Of a DNA stretch of 64,000 nucleotides, positions 52,437 through 60,250 are shown piece after piece. This DNA is from BP-133 sp040756995. Its GTDB lineage: Bacteria > Actinomycetota > Acidimicrobiia > IMCC26256 > BP-133. Numbering within the stretch: the first letter of the stretch is position 1; each line of letters starts with the position of its first letter. The stretch covers positions 100,054-164,053 of the forward strand of contig JBFLYK010000008.1 of NCBI GenBank assembly GCA_040756995.1. Reading direction: 5' to 3'. The position numbers were made by a program, and so were the translations under genes. The notes under the pieces were generated by a model, which saw only the letters and a program-made list of their open reading frames with translations, did no database searches and was not told the origin of the DNA.

Positions 52437-53096
52437 CTAGCTGCAGGTCAACAGGACCGTGTCGGCCAGCCACTGCAGGACCAGTTCCGAACACGCAATC
52501 CCCACATCGGCGACCCCCGGACGGTTCCCTGACTGCCGCGCCGGGAACGCCTCCCCGTTGATGGCCAGACCGGCGTCGACCAGCACTCGCAGACAAGCAT
52601 CGGGTTCCAACGACTCGACCGTCGTCTCACCCCACCGCTTCAGGCGGCGCACCCCGACGACGATCGGATGGCCACCGACCAGCTCGTCGGTCAACGGCAT
52701 GACCTGCGACGGCCGGTACACCGGTTCGGGTCGACGCTGGTAACGCAGCGGGAACAGCGGCGAACAGACCAGGTGCAATTCACCGTCGAACCGTCGCAGG
52801 TTCACCCCGTCGGCGGTCAACACCCACCGCCTGGCCGTCAACATGTCCCCACCGACCGCCAACGGGTTCCCCCACAGATCCAGCTCCGGCGCCGGACAAC
52901 CCGGCCACACCTCGTGAACCAGCGACAGACCCGCCTCGCGGCGCCGGATCCGTTCCTGATCGATGTTCCGGAGCCGCTGTACCGTCCGCTCCAGATTCAC
53001 CCGGGCCGCACCCTCAAGCTCAGCGGCTTCCCGGGCGTCCTTCTCAGCCTTCAGGCGGGCCACCTCGGCCGCCAACGCCTCATCCGTGATCGTCAT
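52437..53096 (-). CDS. Unknown phage-type protein
   Basis: A 219-residue protein from ATG 53096 with AAAGGGAG upstream. The N-terminus is a coiled coil (ALAAEVARLKAEKDAREAAE). The rest is a mixed alpha-beta domain (DGVNLRRFDGELHLVCSPLF, PIVVGVRRLKRWGETTVESL). I do not recognise the family. It follows the terminase module directly, where a portal gene would be expected, but it is too short for a portal. Confidence 0.65.
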   Translation of the reverse strand: MTITDEALAAEVARLKAEKDAREAAELEGAARVNLERTVQRLRNIDQERIRRREAGLSLVHEVWPGCPAPELDLWGNPLAVGGDMLTARRWVLTADGVNLRRFDGELHLVCSPLFPLRYQRRPEPVYRPSQVMPLTDELVGGHPIVVGVRRLKRWGETTVESLEPDACLRVLVDAGLAINGEAFPARQSGNRPGVADVGIACSELVLQWLADTVLLTCS

Positions 53097-53113
53097 ACGG
53101 TCGCTCCCTTTCA

Positions 53114-53869
53114 TTAGCCAACGAAGATCTGCACTTCGGGTTCCTCGGGGACGGAGAGCACCGCCCACAGCGCCCACATGGCGGCCACCGCCGGGGCGAC
53201 CACCGGGTTGCGGCGGTCGAGCGTCTGCGCCCCGGCCAGCGACTTGAGGTCGACCTCCCGCATGGCCGCCGCCAGCGCCGGATGGGGATCCCGGAACCAC
53301 AACTGTTTGCTGTTGAACCAGTCGAGGAACCAGCCGCCGGCCACCGCCGCATCCCGGGTGGCGGGCTCGACCAGCTCCACACCCGCTTCCTGCAACGGCT
53401 GTATCAGCGTCGCCGCCGGACTCAGCGGGTCGACCACGACCGCCCGCAACACCCGTTCGGGGAGTTCCCGACGCAGCCGCAGCACCTCGCCCACACCGGC
53501 TGTCGAACCATCGAGCCAGGCGACGAGCTCGAGCATCACCCGGTCGTCGTCCTCGAGCTGCGACGCCATCACGACGGCGGTGTGGGTCCTGTCCGAACTG
53601 ACCTCCAGCGCCACAGCCGCCGCTGTCACCGTCATTGTCGACCTTCCTTTCCGCAGCGTCCGTAACGCCTCAGCTCTCTGCCGGTTCGTCACTTGGGCCC
53701 CGTCCCGCCGATTGCAGCGGGCGTGGCTCATGGCGCCGTGCCGGTGGTCGAGGTCGAGCGCCTGACCGCGGCGCATCGGCTCCCCGCAGAACGGGCACGG
53801 CCGACCGTACGCAGCCGGCAGCAAAGCCCGGCGTTTCGCCTGATGCCGCGACCCGTAGTAGGGGCTCAC
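53114..53869 (-). CDS. HNH endonuclease in frame with the nuclease domain of terminase large subunit
   Basis: 251 codons from GTG 53869, overlapping the stop of the TerL ATPase half (GTGA). Residues 1-75 form a small HNH nuclease with CPFCGEP, the core LDLDHRHGAMSHARCNRR and a basic tail. Without a stop, the frame continues into the TerL RNase-H-like nuclease domain (AVALEVSSDRTHTAVVMAS, AVVVDPLSPAATLIQPL). A strong internal start, ATG 53635 with AGGAAGG 6 bases upstream, could make the nuclease domain separately. In intact actinophage terminases this nuclease domain follows the ATPase domain directly. Confidence 0.75.
   Translation of the reverse strand: MSPYYGSRHQAKRRALLPAAYGRPCPFCGEPMRRGQALDLDHRHGAMSHARCNRRDGAQVTNRQRAEALRTLRKGRSTMTVTAAAVALEVSSDRTHTAVVMASQLEDDDRVMLELVAWLDGSTAGVGEVLRLRRELPERVLRAVVVDPLSPAATLIQPLQEAGVELVEPATRDAAVAGGWFLDWFNSKQLWFRDPHPALAAAMREVDLKSLAGAQTLDRRNPVVAPAVAAMWALWAVLSVPEEPEVQIFVG
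53642..53650 (-). promoter_or_regulatory. Internal ribosome binding site for the TerL nuclease domain
   Basis: On the minus strand AAAGGAAGG lies 6 bases before ATG 53635. It would allow the TerL C-terminal domain to be translated on its own, downstream of the HNH coding part. Confidence 0.6.
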
Positions 53870-54739
53870 CGGGTCATCTCCTCGAACAGCTCCCGGGAGA
53901 ACACCCGCCACCCGGCGTCCGCCTCTTCCGGCATCAGGTTCAGGTAGCACCGCTTGAACTCGGCGGGTGGCATGGCCGCCAGGTCTTTCGCCACCTTCCG
54001 CTCATCGCAGGTCACGCCGAGCGCCGGCATGCACGAGCGCCACGTCTCCGGGTCCCCCGGGTCGGCGGCCGGGTCGGCCGACCATTCGAAATAGCAGGTG
54101 CCCTCGAGCCCCGACGTGGCGGCGGTCCGGCCCGCCCGACACTTCTCATGCCACCACACCGACCGCTCGTGACCCATCGTGGAGACGAGCCACAGCTGTG
54201 ATGACGGCCTCGTCAACAGGGTCGGCCGCACCGCCAACTCCGTCGAGCTGTCGTGACTCCAACATTCGTCGAGTACCGCCAGGTCGATGCTTTCGCCATG
54301 GCCGGCGCTCTCGTCGCTCGACAGCAGTGTGAGCATGCTTCCGTTCGAGCAGCGCAGCGCTTCCATCCCGGTGCCCCGGGACACGCTGAACAGCGCTCTG
54401 AGGCGGCTACGGCGAACCAGCGGCCACCAGGAATCCAACAGACGGCTGCGGGCCACCAGACGGCTCTGAGCGCCAAACAGCACCCTCTGATGCCGCGCCC
54501 ACAACATCCGGTGAACCAGAACCGCCAGCATCAACACGCTTTTGCCTTGCTGACGTGGCGTCGTCACCACCACGTCGCTGTACGCCAGCTCGTCACCGTC
54601 GAGCTCGAGCGCCGTGTCCGCCACCGCCGCCTGCCAGCCCATCGAGCGGCACGCCGAGCTTGGCCGCCACGTCAGCCAGCAGCGGCCCGCACGTCGGCCG
54701 GTCAGACCGGGCGGTTGCGAACCGGGGAAGTGCCGACAC
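53866..54739 (-). pseudogene. Terminase large subunit, ATPase half, with frameshift
   Basis: The expected start is GTG 54739 (MSALPRFATARSDRPTCGPL, ADVAAKLGVPLDG), overlapping TerS. One base (G at 54637, C on the minus strand) then shifts the frame, and the protein resumes as WQAAVADTALELDGDELAYS. Walker A-like TTPRQQGKSVLML and Walker B-like IDLAVLDECWSHD are intact. It stops at 53866 after FSRELFEEMTR, before the nuclease domain. A product starting at ATG 54642 is possible but would lack the first 34 residues. Sequencing error or true mutation cannot be told apart here. Confidence 0.75.
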
Positions 54740-54962
54740 GCTCGAGGAACTCCTGCAGGTCACGGTCACCGACAGCCGCCGCCGATCGCAGCTCGCCCAC
54801 CACCAGGCGCAGCTCCCGGGACAACACCGCCGCTTCCCGGTCCGCCGGGTCGGCGTCCAACCGGCGGGCCAGCAGCAGCGCCTGCTCGGCCAGCGTCGTA
54901 CCGGCCAGACCGTCGCCCCACGACGCCAGGTCGGCCTTCAGGGCCTTCTCCAGCCGTTTCAA
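54702..54962 (-). CDS. Terminase small subunit-like protein
   Basis: An 86-residue helical protein from TTG 54962 with AAAGGGG upstream. The sequence (LEKALKADLASWGDGLAG, LAEQALLLARRLDADPADRE, VLSRELRLVVGELR) resembles the short TerS of actinophages. It overlaps the TerL start, as TerS-TerL pairs often do. Confidence 0.65.
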   Translation of the reverse strand: MKRLEKALKADLASWGDGLAGTTLAEQALLLARRLDADPADREAAVLSRELRLVVGELRSAAAVGDRDLQEFLERVGTSPVRNRPV

Positions 54963-55097
54963 ACGGAACCCCTTTCAATCCGGCCGTATCCCGGCCAGGC
55001 GGCGGAACTCTCGGCGATATAGGGAATGAGAGCGGCGGGGTGAGCTGGGCCACACTTTCGGTGGGGGAGGGACGCCCCTCCGGGGTCATGGCCCGCG

Positions 55098-55442
55098 TCA
55101 TGCGGTTTCTCCTTCACTGCGTCTCGGTTCGGATGGGGCGAACAGCGAGTCGATCCGGCGCCGGAGTTCGGCAGCCGAGAGCACGACCTTCCCGGCGTCG
55201 ATGAGGTGCGGTCCGCCGGCCCTGGCCGTTTCGACGACTTCGCCGCGGGCGAGGTCGTAGAGGTCGACCTGGGCGTCGTCGCCCCGGCTGGCGATGTGGG
55301 TGTCGGCGGCGTGGAAGGCGGCCCACGCCTCCTTGGCGTCGGGGAAGTCCTCTTGGCGGGCGTACCACGCACCTTTCTCCCGCCAGGAGCGGACGACGCG
55401 GTAGCCGCTGCGCTCGGTCGGTGCCTCGTCGCGGCGGCTCAT
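55098..55442 (-). CDS. Unknown element protein with a degenerate-repeat-like N-terminus
   Basis: A 114-residue protein from ATG 55442, overlapping the stop of the replication-type gene by 4 bases. Residues 10-70 (RSGYRVVRSWREKGAWYARQ, AKEAWAAFHAADTHIASRGD) form a short alpha-beta unit, and a helical tail (AELRRRIDSLF) follows. I do not recognise it. It lies between the replication and terminase genes. Confidence 0.6.
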   Translation of the reverse strand: MSRRDEAPTERSGYRVVRSWREKGAWYARQEDFPDAKEAWAAFHAADTHIASRGDDAQVDLYDLARGEVVETARAGGPHLIDAGKVVLSAAELRRRIDSLFAPSEPRRSEGETA

Positions 55443-55972
55443 GAGCCCACCACGCGGATGGTGCGGTAGTGCTCCTGGCACCACCACGACTCGTCCGGGC
55501 GCATGTACCGGGCCTCTGCGCCGCAGGCCGCGCACAGGTATTCAGGAGGGGGCGGCGGCGTTGAAGACGCCGCTCCCTCCTTGTTACTTCGGATAGCGGC
55601 GCGGTTACCGATGGTCGGTTCACCGACGGTCGGTTTCCGCGCCTTCGGTTCATGCCCCTTACCGGTGGCGCGTTTCGCGCCTTCGGTTGGGCACTCATAG
55701 ACCGTCGCCTCGGTCCGCCAATGCCCGTGAGCGTCCTGGGTCTTCTGGTACTTGATGTAGCCGGCCTCGGCCAGTTCCTGGAGCCCGGCCCGCACCGACC
55801 GGATCCCGTCCTGCTTCACATCGGCTAGGTGCTCACGGGACAGGGGCGTGTCGTCCGGCAGCGACAACAGGTAGGTCAGGATCCCGGTGGCCCTGAACGA
55901 CAGGCGACTGTCCCGCACGGAGTTGTTGCGCACGACGGTGTAGTGATCCCGGTGCTCGACCCGGATGATCAC
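55439..55972 (-). CDS. Replication-type winged-helix DNA-binding protein
   Basis: A 177-residue protein from GTG 55972. Residues 10-75 (NNSVRDSRLSFRATGILTYL, LSREHLADVKQDGIRSVRAG, LQELAEAGYIKY) match the winged-helix region of plasmid and phage replication initiators. A Pro-rich linker precedes a C-terminal zinc-ribbon (CAACGAEARYMRPDESWWC). It is coupled to the genes on both sides by 4-base overlaps. It may act in replication or regulation of the element. Confidence 0.7.
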   Translation of the reverse strand: MIIRVEHRDHYTVVRNNSVRDSRLSFRATGILTYLLSLPDDTPLSREHLADVKQDGIRSVRAGLQELAEAGYIKYQKTQDAHGHWRTEATVYECPTEGAKRATGKGHEPKARKPTVGEPTIGNRAAIRSNKEGAASSTPPPPPEYLCAACGAEARYMRPDESWWCQEHYRTIRVVGS

Positions 55973-56151
55973 GCCGCTTCTGTCCACCAATCCGGGATCA
56001 CCGGTCGGAAGGCCCCGAACTCCCAACGGAGGAACATGGCCGACCGATGGATGCCACAGGGCCTGACGGTCGGGGTCGACCCTCCGACGACGTAAACCCA
56101 CCCGCGATCGCAGCACCTCCGATCGCTGGGAAGCGGGGTAACCTTCGACAT
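55969..56151 (-). CDS. 60-residue Cys-rich protein
   Basis: Starts at ATG 56151 with GAAGGA upstream and ends with TGA overlapping the next GTG (GTGA), which supports it as real. Cys and His residues in RRCCDRGWVYVVGG and RPCGIHRS suggest a small zinc-binding unit. A Trp-rich tail (FRPVIPDWWTEAA) follows. Function unknown. Confidence 0.6.
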   Translation of the reverse strand: MSKVTPLPSDRRCCDRGWVYVVGGSTPTVRPCGIHRSAMFLRWEFGAFRPVIPDWWTEAA

Positions 56152-56236
56152 GTCGGCTGTCCTTCGGGTCGGACGGTTGGCGTCGAGCACATGGTTCTGC
56201 GAACCCCCGGTGTCGGTGCCGGGGGTTCGTCGCGTC

Positions 56237-56434
56237 TTAGGCGACACGGCCGCGGTCGGCGCTGCCCAGCAGCTCGAGCAGGCGAGCCGTGGGGACCAAT
56301 AGCCGGCGGCCGACACGGATGCTCGGGATCTCGCCGTTCTTTACGGCCTGATACGCGGAGCCGCGGGCGATGCCCATCACCCGGCCGGCCCGCTCAACGC
56401 TGATCGTTGGTTCCTTTTCGGGATCCGGAAGCAC
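56237..56434 (-). CDS. Excisionase-like helix-turn-helix protein
   Basis: A 65-residue protein from GTG 56434 with GGAGGG upstream. The sequence TISVERAGRVMGIARGSAYQ, VKNGEIPSIRVGRRLLVP is the classical MerR/Xis-type winged helix in which a helix-turn-helix reads DNA and the GRR wing follows. It is the first minus-strand gene of the element and lies opposite the integrase unit, so it probably directs excision or controls the divergent promoters. Confidence 0.85.
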   Translation of the reverse strand: MLPDPEKEPTISVERAGRVMGIARGSAYQAVKNGEIPSIRVGRRLLVPTARLLELLGSADRGRVA

Positions 56435-56527
56435 GCCCTATTCCCTCCTGTATCAACTGGTGATACCTTGTCTCGCTAGACCGTATCGACAGCCTGACAT
56501 CAGGCGGACCCGGATGGAATAGGACGT

Positions 56528-57298
56528 TTGCAACGATTTCCTATCACCCTCAATTTCGTGACCGTCGGGGTCGAGCCCGATGTGGAATGGCGCCGCGTGC
56601 AGGCCTCGGACGGCTTCCTGCGCTTCACCGCTCCCACCGAGCGCCGGCGGATCCCCGACGAGTTGTTTCTGCGCGACCTCCTCGAGATCGATCCCGACGA
56701 CGACGGCCAGGTCGTGGCCTTTCTCAACGAGCACGGGATGATCGGCCGCGAGTACTTCGATCCGGCGATCACCCCGCGTGCCGCTCAGAAGGCGCTGCGC
56801 CGCCCGATTCCGGACACGGCGCGGGGCGTGGGGAACCGGGTGGAAGACGCCCGCTGGTACCTGAAGGGCGCCCGGGCGCTCACCCGGCATTGGATCGCTG
56901 CACTCGAGGGCGCCGACCCGGCGCCGGCATGGGCTGACGAGGGCTTCAGAGTGATCGACGCCGACATGGCATGGGGTGTGTTCGTCGAGCATTTCAACTT
57001 CGGGCTCGCCGCGTTCGCCCCCCACGCCGAGATGGCATCGACCCGCATCAAGGGCGTCGTGATCGGTCGTCCGCACGCCGGCCTGTACAGCGGCCTTTGC
57101 CTCCAACTGGCCAACCATCTGGCCGAGGCGGCCGTCGTCCGCCATTGCGCCTACTGCGGGCGGCCCTTTGTCCGCCAGCTCGGCGGCGCCGCTCTCGGCC
57201 AGTACCGCACCGAGGGAGTCATGTACTGCACCGTTCGGTGCGCCCGGAACCAAGCGCAGCGGGAGTACCGCCGTCGGAAGAAGGAAGGATCGAAGTGA
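56528..57298 (+). CDS. Unknown protein with C-terminal zinc finger, upstream of integrase
   Basis: A 256-residue protein from TTG 56528. The C-terminus has a CxxC...CxxxC finger (HCAYCGRPFVRQ, EGVMYCTVRCARNQAQREYR) seen in actinobacterial proteins that often neighbour integrases. The N-terminal 200 residues have no motif that I know. Its stop overlaps the integrase start (GTGA), so the two are coupled, suggesting a helper role or a regulator of integration. Start and function are uncertain. Confidence 0.65.
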   Translation: MQRFPITLNFVTVGVEPDVEWRRVQASDGFLRFTAPTERRRIPDELFLRDLLEIDPDDDGQVVAFLNEHGMIGREYFDPAITPRAAQKALRRPIPDTARGVGNRVEDARWYLKGARALTRHWIAALEGADPAPAWADEGFRVIDADMAWGVFVEHFNFGLAAFAPHAEMASTRIKGVVIGRPHAGLYSGLCLQLANHLAEAAVVRHCAYCGRPFVRQLGGAALGQYRTEGVMYCTVRCARNQAQREYRRRKKEGSK

Positions 57299-58428
57299 GC
57301 AGAGCAGGTTCGGTCAAGAAGGCCGGCGACGGAACGTGGTTCTTTGTCGTCGATACCGCTCCCGAAGGCGCCAAGCGCCGCCAGGTACGCCGCCGGGGGT
57401 TCCGCACCAAAGCGGACGCACAAGCGGCTCTCACGGCCCTCCTGCACGGCGTGGCGGAAGGCGCGTTCGTCGAGCCCTCGAAGCTGACCGTCTCGGAGTG
57501 GCTGGAGCGGTGGGTGGCGACACAGGCTGTCGTAGGGAAGAGCCCGACGACCTTGGCCGGCTACGAGCGCGACGTCCGGAACCACGTCGACCCGGCGGTC
57601 GGCGCCGCCCGGCTCCAGGCGCTCACGGCCGCCGACGTCGACCGCCTGTACGCCACGATGGCCGCCAAGGGACTGGCCGCCGGGACGATCAAGAAGATCC
57701 ACGGCCTGGTCGCCAAGGCGCTCGGCGACGCCGAACGGAAAGGCCTCGTGGGCCGCAACGTCGCCCGGTCGGCCGACCCGCCTTCGACGAAGGCGGCCCG
57801 GGCCGGCGAGATGCGGGTGTGGTCACCCGCCGAGCTGCGAACCTTCCTGGCCGTGACGGCCGCCGATGAGCATTTCCCGGTGTGGCGCCTCACGGCCATG
57901 ACTGGGATGCGGCGGGGTGAGGTATTCGGGTTGCTGTGGCGCGACGTCGACCTCGAAGCCGGGACGTTGCTCATCCGTCGCCAGCTCACGACGGTCGGTT
58001 ACGAGGTCATCACCCGGGAGGTTCCGAAATCGGATTCGGGGCGGCGCACGATCGACCTCGATCCGGAGACCGTGGCGGTGCTCCGGCGGTGGAAGGCGAC
58101 GCAGGCGGGATGGCGGCTGGCGGTCGGGCCGGGCTGGCGCGACACCGGCCTGGTGTTCACCGGCCCGGACGGCTCGGCACACCATCCCGAGCTCGTCGCC
58201 CGGCGCATCGCCCCGTTGGCCCGGAAGGCAGGCGTCCCGGTCATCCGGTTCCACGACCTGCGCCACACCCACGCGTCACACTGGCTGGCCGCGGGCCAGA
58301 ACATCAAGGCGCTGTCGGAACGGCTCGGCCACGCCAACGCCGCGATCACGCTCCGGGTCTACGCCCACCTCATGCCGGGGCAGGGTCGGGAAGCGGCGCT
58401 CGCCGTGGCGCAGTTCGTGGGTGGCTGA
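57295..58428 (+). CDS. int: Tyrosine-type site-specific integrase
   Basis: A 377-residue integrase from GTG 57295. The N-terminus has an arm-binding-type AP2-like domain (AGSVKKAGDGTWFFVV, FRTKADAQAALTALL), then the core-binding SAM-like domain (VSEWLERWVATQAVVGKSP). Catalytic residues are visible: Arg in MTGMRRGEVFGLLW, the HxxR box in FHDLRHTHASHWLA, the LGHA His, and Tyr in LRVYAHLMP. It reads towards the right att core 266 bases downstream. It should recombine the glnA 3' end. Confidence 0.95.
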   Translation: MSRAGSVKKAGDGTWFFVVDTAPEGAKRRQVRRRGFRTKADAQAALTALLHGVAEGAFVEPSKLTVSEWLERWVATQAVVGKSPTTLAGYERDVRNHVDPAVGAARLQALTAADVDRLYATMAAKGLAAGTIKKIHGLVAKALGDAERKGLVGRNVARSADPPSTKAARAGEMRVWSPAELRTFLAVTAADEHFPVWRLTAMTGMRRGEVFGLLWRDVDLEAGTLLIRRQLTTVGYEVITREVPKSDSGRRTIDLDPETVAVLRRWKATQAGWRLAVGPGWRDTGLVFTGPDGSAHHPELVARRIAPLARKAGVPVIRFHDLRHTHASHWLAAGQNIKALSERLGHANAAITLRVYAHLMPGQGREAALAVAQFVGG

Positions 58429-58430
58429 CC

Positions 58431-58613
58431 GTGGACCAGACTCCTCAGCCCGCGCTCGTCGACGTGCAGGACCTGGCGCTCATCCTCGAGCTGTTGCGCC
58501 ACAGCGCCCTGCTGGCCGACGGGATCGAGTCCGATCCGCGCATCGAAGGGGCCTACGTGCGTCTGGGCCGGGCGTGCAACGCCGGGTGGGACGACACCGA
58601 CAAGTACGGGTGA
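58431..58613 (+). CDS. 60-residue acidic protein downstream of integrase
   Basis: Starts at GTG 58431, two bases after the integrase stop. A single domain (ALVDVQDLALILELLRHSAL, AYVRLGRACNAGWDDTDKY). I do not recognise it. The close spacing suggests coexpression with the integrase. It might be a directionality factor, but there is no DNA-binding motif visible. Confidence 0.5.
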   Translation: MDQTPQPALVDVQDLALILELLRHSALLADGIESDPRIEGAYVRLGRACNAGWDDTDKYG

Positions 58614-58624
58614 CACGACGTCCT

Positions 58625-58642
58625 GTGACCATTCTGTGACCA
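58625..58642 (+). repeat. Right arm-type sites: GTGACCA twice, 11 bp apart
   Basis: GTGACCA at 58625-58631 and 58636-58642, about 50 bases from the right att core. They match the left pair at 49278-49295 in sequence, spacing and orientation. Confidence 0.65.
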
Positions 58643-58676
58643 AAGGGGGGTTCCCGGAACCCCGGAAACCCCCCTT
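58643..58676. terminator. Bidirectional terminator between integrase unit and glnA
   Basis: AAGGGGGGTT at 58643-58652 pairs perfectly with AACCCCCCTT at 58667-58676, with a second inner CCGG stem in the loop. It can end the integrase transcript on the plus strand and now also replaces the displaced natural terminator for glnA on the minus strand. Confidence 0.7.
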
Positions 58677-58693
58677 GACCTGCGGAAACAGGC

Positions 58694-58720
58694 TTAGATG
58701 TCGTAGTAGAGGTAGAACTC
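58694..58720. repeat. attR core: glnA 3' end
   Basis: The right copy of the 27-bp repeat, inside the glnA coding end. The glnA reading frame runs through it to its stop, so the element keeps the host gene intact. Confidence 0.93.
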
Positions 58721-60121
58721 CCACGGGTGGGGGCGCAGGCGGACGGCGTCGATCTCCCGGGAGCGCTTGTATTCGATCCAGGTGTCAATGACGTCCTGGG
58801 TGAAGACGTCGCCCACCAGCATGAACTTGTGGTCCGCCTCGAGGGCCGAGAGGGCGGCCTCCAGCGACGACGGCACCTGCGGGACCTGGGCCAGTTCCTC
58901 CGGCGGCAGGTCGTAGAGGTCCTTGTCGAGCGGCTTGGGCGGCTCGATCCGGTTCTGGATCCCGTCGAGGCCGGCCATCAGCATGGCGGCGAAGGCCAGG
59001 TACGGGTTGCAGGACGGGTCGGGGCAGCGGTATTCGAGCCGCTTCGCCTTGGGGCTCTTGGAGTACAGCGGGATCCGGACCGAGGCGGACCGGTTCCGCT
59101 GCGAGTAGACGAGGTTGACCGGCGCCTCGTAGCCCGGCACCAACCGCTTGTAGGAGTTGGTGGTCGGGGCGGCGAAGGCCAGCACCGCCGGCGTGTGCTT
59201 GAGCAGGCCGCCGATGTACCAGCGGGCCATGTCGGAGAGGCCGGCGTAACCCGTCTCGTCGAAGAACAGCGGCTCGCCGCCCTTCCACAGCGACTGGTGC
59301 ACGTGCATGCCCGAGCCGTTGTCCTGGAAGATCGGCTTCGGCATGAACGTCACCGTCTTACCGGCCTGCAGGGCGACGTTCTTCACCACGTACTTGTAGA
59401 GCATGACCTTGTCGGCCATGCGCAGCAGCGAGTCGAAGCGCATGTCGATCTCGGCCTGGCCGGCGGTGCCCACCTCGTGGTGCTGCACCTCGATCTCGAT
59501 GCCCACGCCCTCGAGCTGCCGGACCATCTCGGACCGCAGGTCCTGGTAGTGGTCCGTGGGCGAGACGGGGAAGTACCCCTCCTTGTAGCGGGGCTTGTAG
59601 CCCTTGTTGCCGCCGGGCTCCTCGGCGCCGGAGTTCCAGGCGCCCTCGATGGAGTCGACGTAGTGGTAGGAGGAGTTCTGGTTCTGGTCGAACCGGACGG
59701 AGTCGAAGATGTAGAACTCCGCCTCCGGGCCGAAGTAGGCAGTGTCTGCCAGGCCCGTCCCCCGCAAGTAGTCCTCGGCCTTCTTGGCCACGTAGCGGGG
59801 GTCACGGGTGTAGCTCTCGCCGGTGACGGGGTCGCGCACGAAGCAGTTGATGTTCAGGGTGGGGTGGGGCCGGAAGGGGTCGACCACGGCCGTGTTGGGG
59901 TCGGGGATCAGGAGCATGTCGGACTCCTGGATCTCCTGGAAGCCCCGGATCGACGACCCGTCGAAGCCGTAGCCGTCCTCGAACGCTTCTTCCGACAACT
60001 CATGGGCCGGAACGGAGAAGTGCTGCATCAGGCCCGGGAGGTCGCAGAAACGGAAATCGATGACCTCGATGTTGTTGTCCTGAACCAGCCGAACGACGTC
60101 GCTCGGGGTGCGCTGCTCCAC
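58694..60121 (-). CDS. glnA: Type I glutamine synthetase GlnA (adenylylatable)
   Basis: About 475 residues from GTG 60121, chosen for GGAGG 8 bases upstream; TTG 60127 is the alternative. GSI signatures are visible: FDGSSIRGFQEIQESDM, AYFGPEAEFYIFD, NGSGMHVHQSLWKGG, KPIFQDNGSG and the adenylylation site DKDLYDLPPEE. GlnE in this window should modify that Tyr. The last eight codons (FYLYYDI and stop) lie in attR, the integration target of the 9.6-kb element. It is divergent from glnA2. Confidence 0.97.
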   Translation of the reverse strand: MEQRTPSDVVRLVQDNNIEVIDFRFCDLPGLMQHFSVPAHELSEEAFEDGYGFDGSSIRGFQEIQESDMLLIPDPNTAVVDPFRPHPTLNINCFVRDPVTGESYTRDPRYVAKKAEDYLRGTGLADTAYFGPEAEFYIFDSVRFDQNQNSSYHYVDSIEGAWNSGAEEPGGNKGYKPRYKEGYFPVSPTDHYQDLRSEMVRQLEGVGIEIEVQHHEVGTAGQAEIDMRFDSLLRMADKVMLYKYVVKNVALQAGKTVTFMPKPIFQDNGSGMHVHQSLWKGGEPLFFDETGYAGLSDMARWYIGGLLKHTPAVLAFAAPTTNSYKRLVPGYEAPVNLVYSQRNRSASVRIPLYSKSPKAKRLEYRCPDPSCNPYLAFAAMLMAGLDGIQNRIEPPKPLDKDLYDLPPEELAQVPQVPSSLEAALSALEADHKFMLVGDVFTQDVIDTWIEYKRSREIDAVRLRPHPWEFYLYYDI

Positions 60122-60250
60122 GCTCAAAACCTCCGTCTCAAAGGCCCGGACTCAGCCAGCGCAGCCTAACGAACGCGTCTCGGCGGCGCTCGGCGAACCG
60201 GCCGGGGACAGTCTTCGCCGGCGGTAGGACTCGGACAGTGACGGCCCGCC

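Larger units (their letters stand above)
49137..58720. mobile_element. Integrated phage-derived element in the 3' end of glnA
   Basis: 9.6 kb bounded by 27-bp direct repeats (att cores). The right end carries a tyrosine integrase reading towards attR, and the glnA reading frame is restored by the repeat. Contents from right to left: small gene, integrase, zinc-finger protein, excisionase-like HTH, Zn-ribbon protein, replication-type protein, a 114-residue protein, TerS, TerL (broken), HNH, two unknown genes, a tail-like protein and small coiled-coil proteins. Portal, capsid, protease and lysis genes are absent. It is either a deletion remnant of a prophage or a satellite-like element. Confidence 0.9.
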
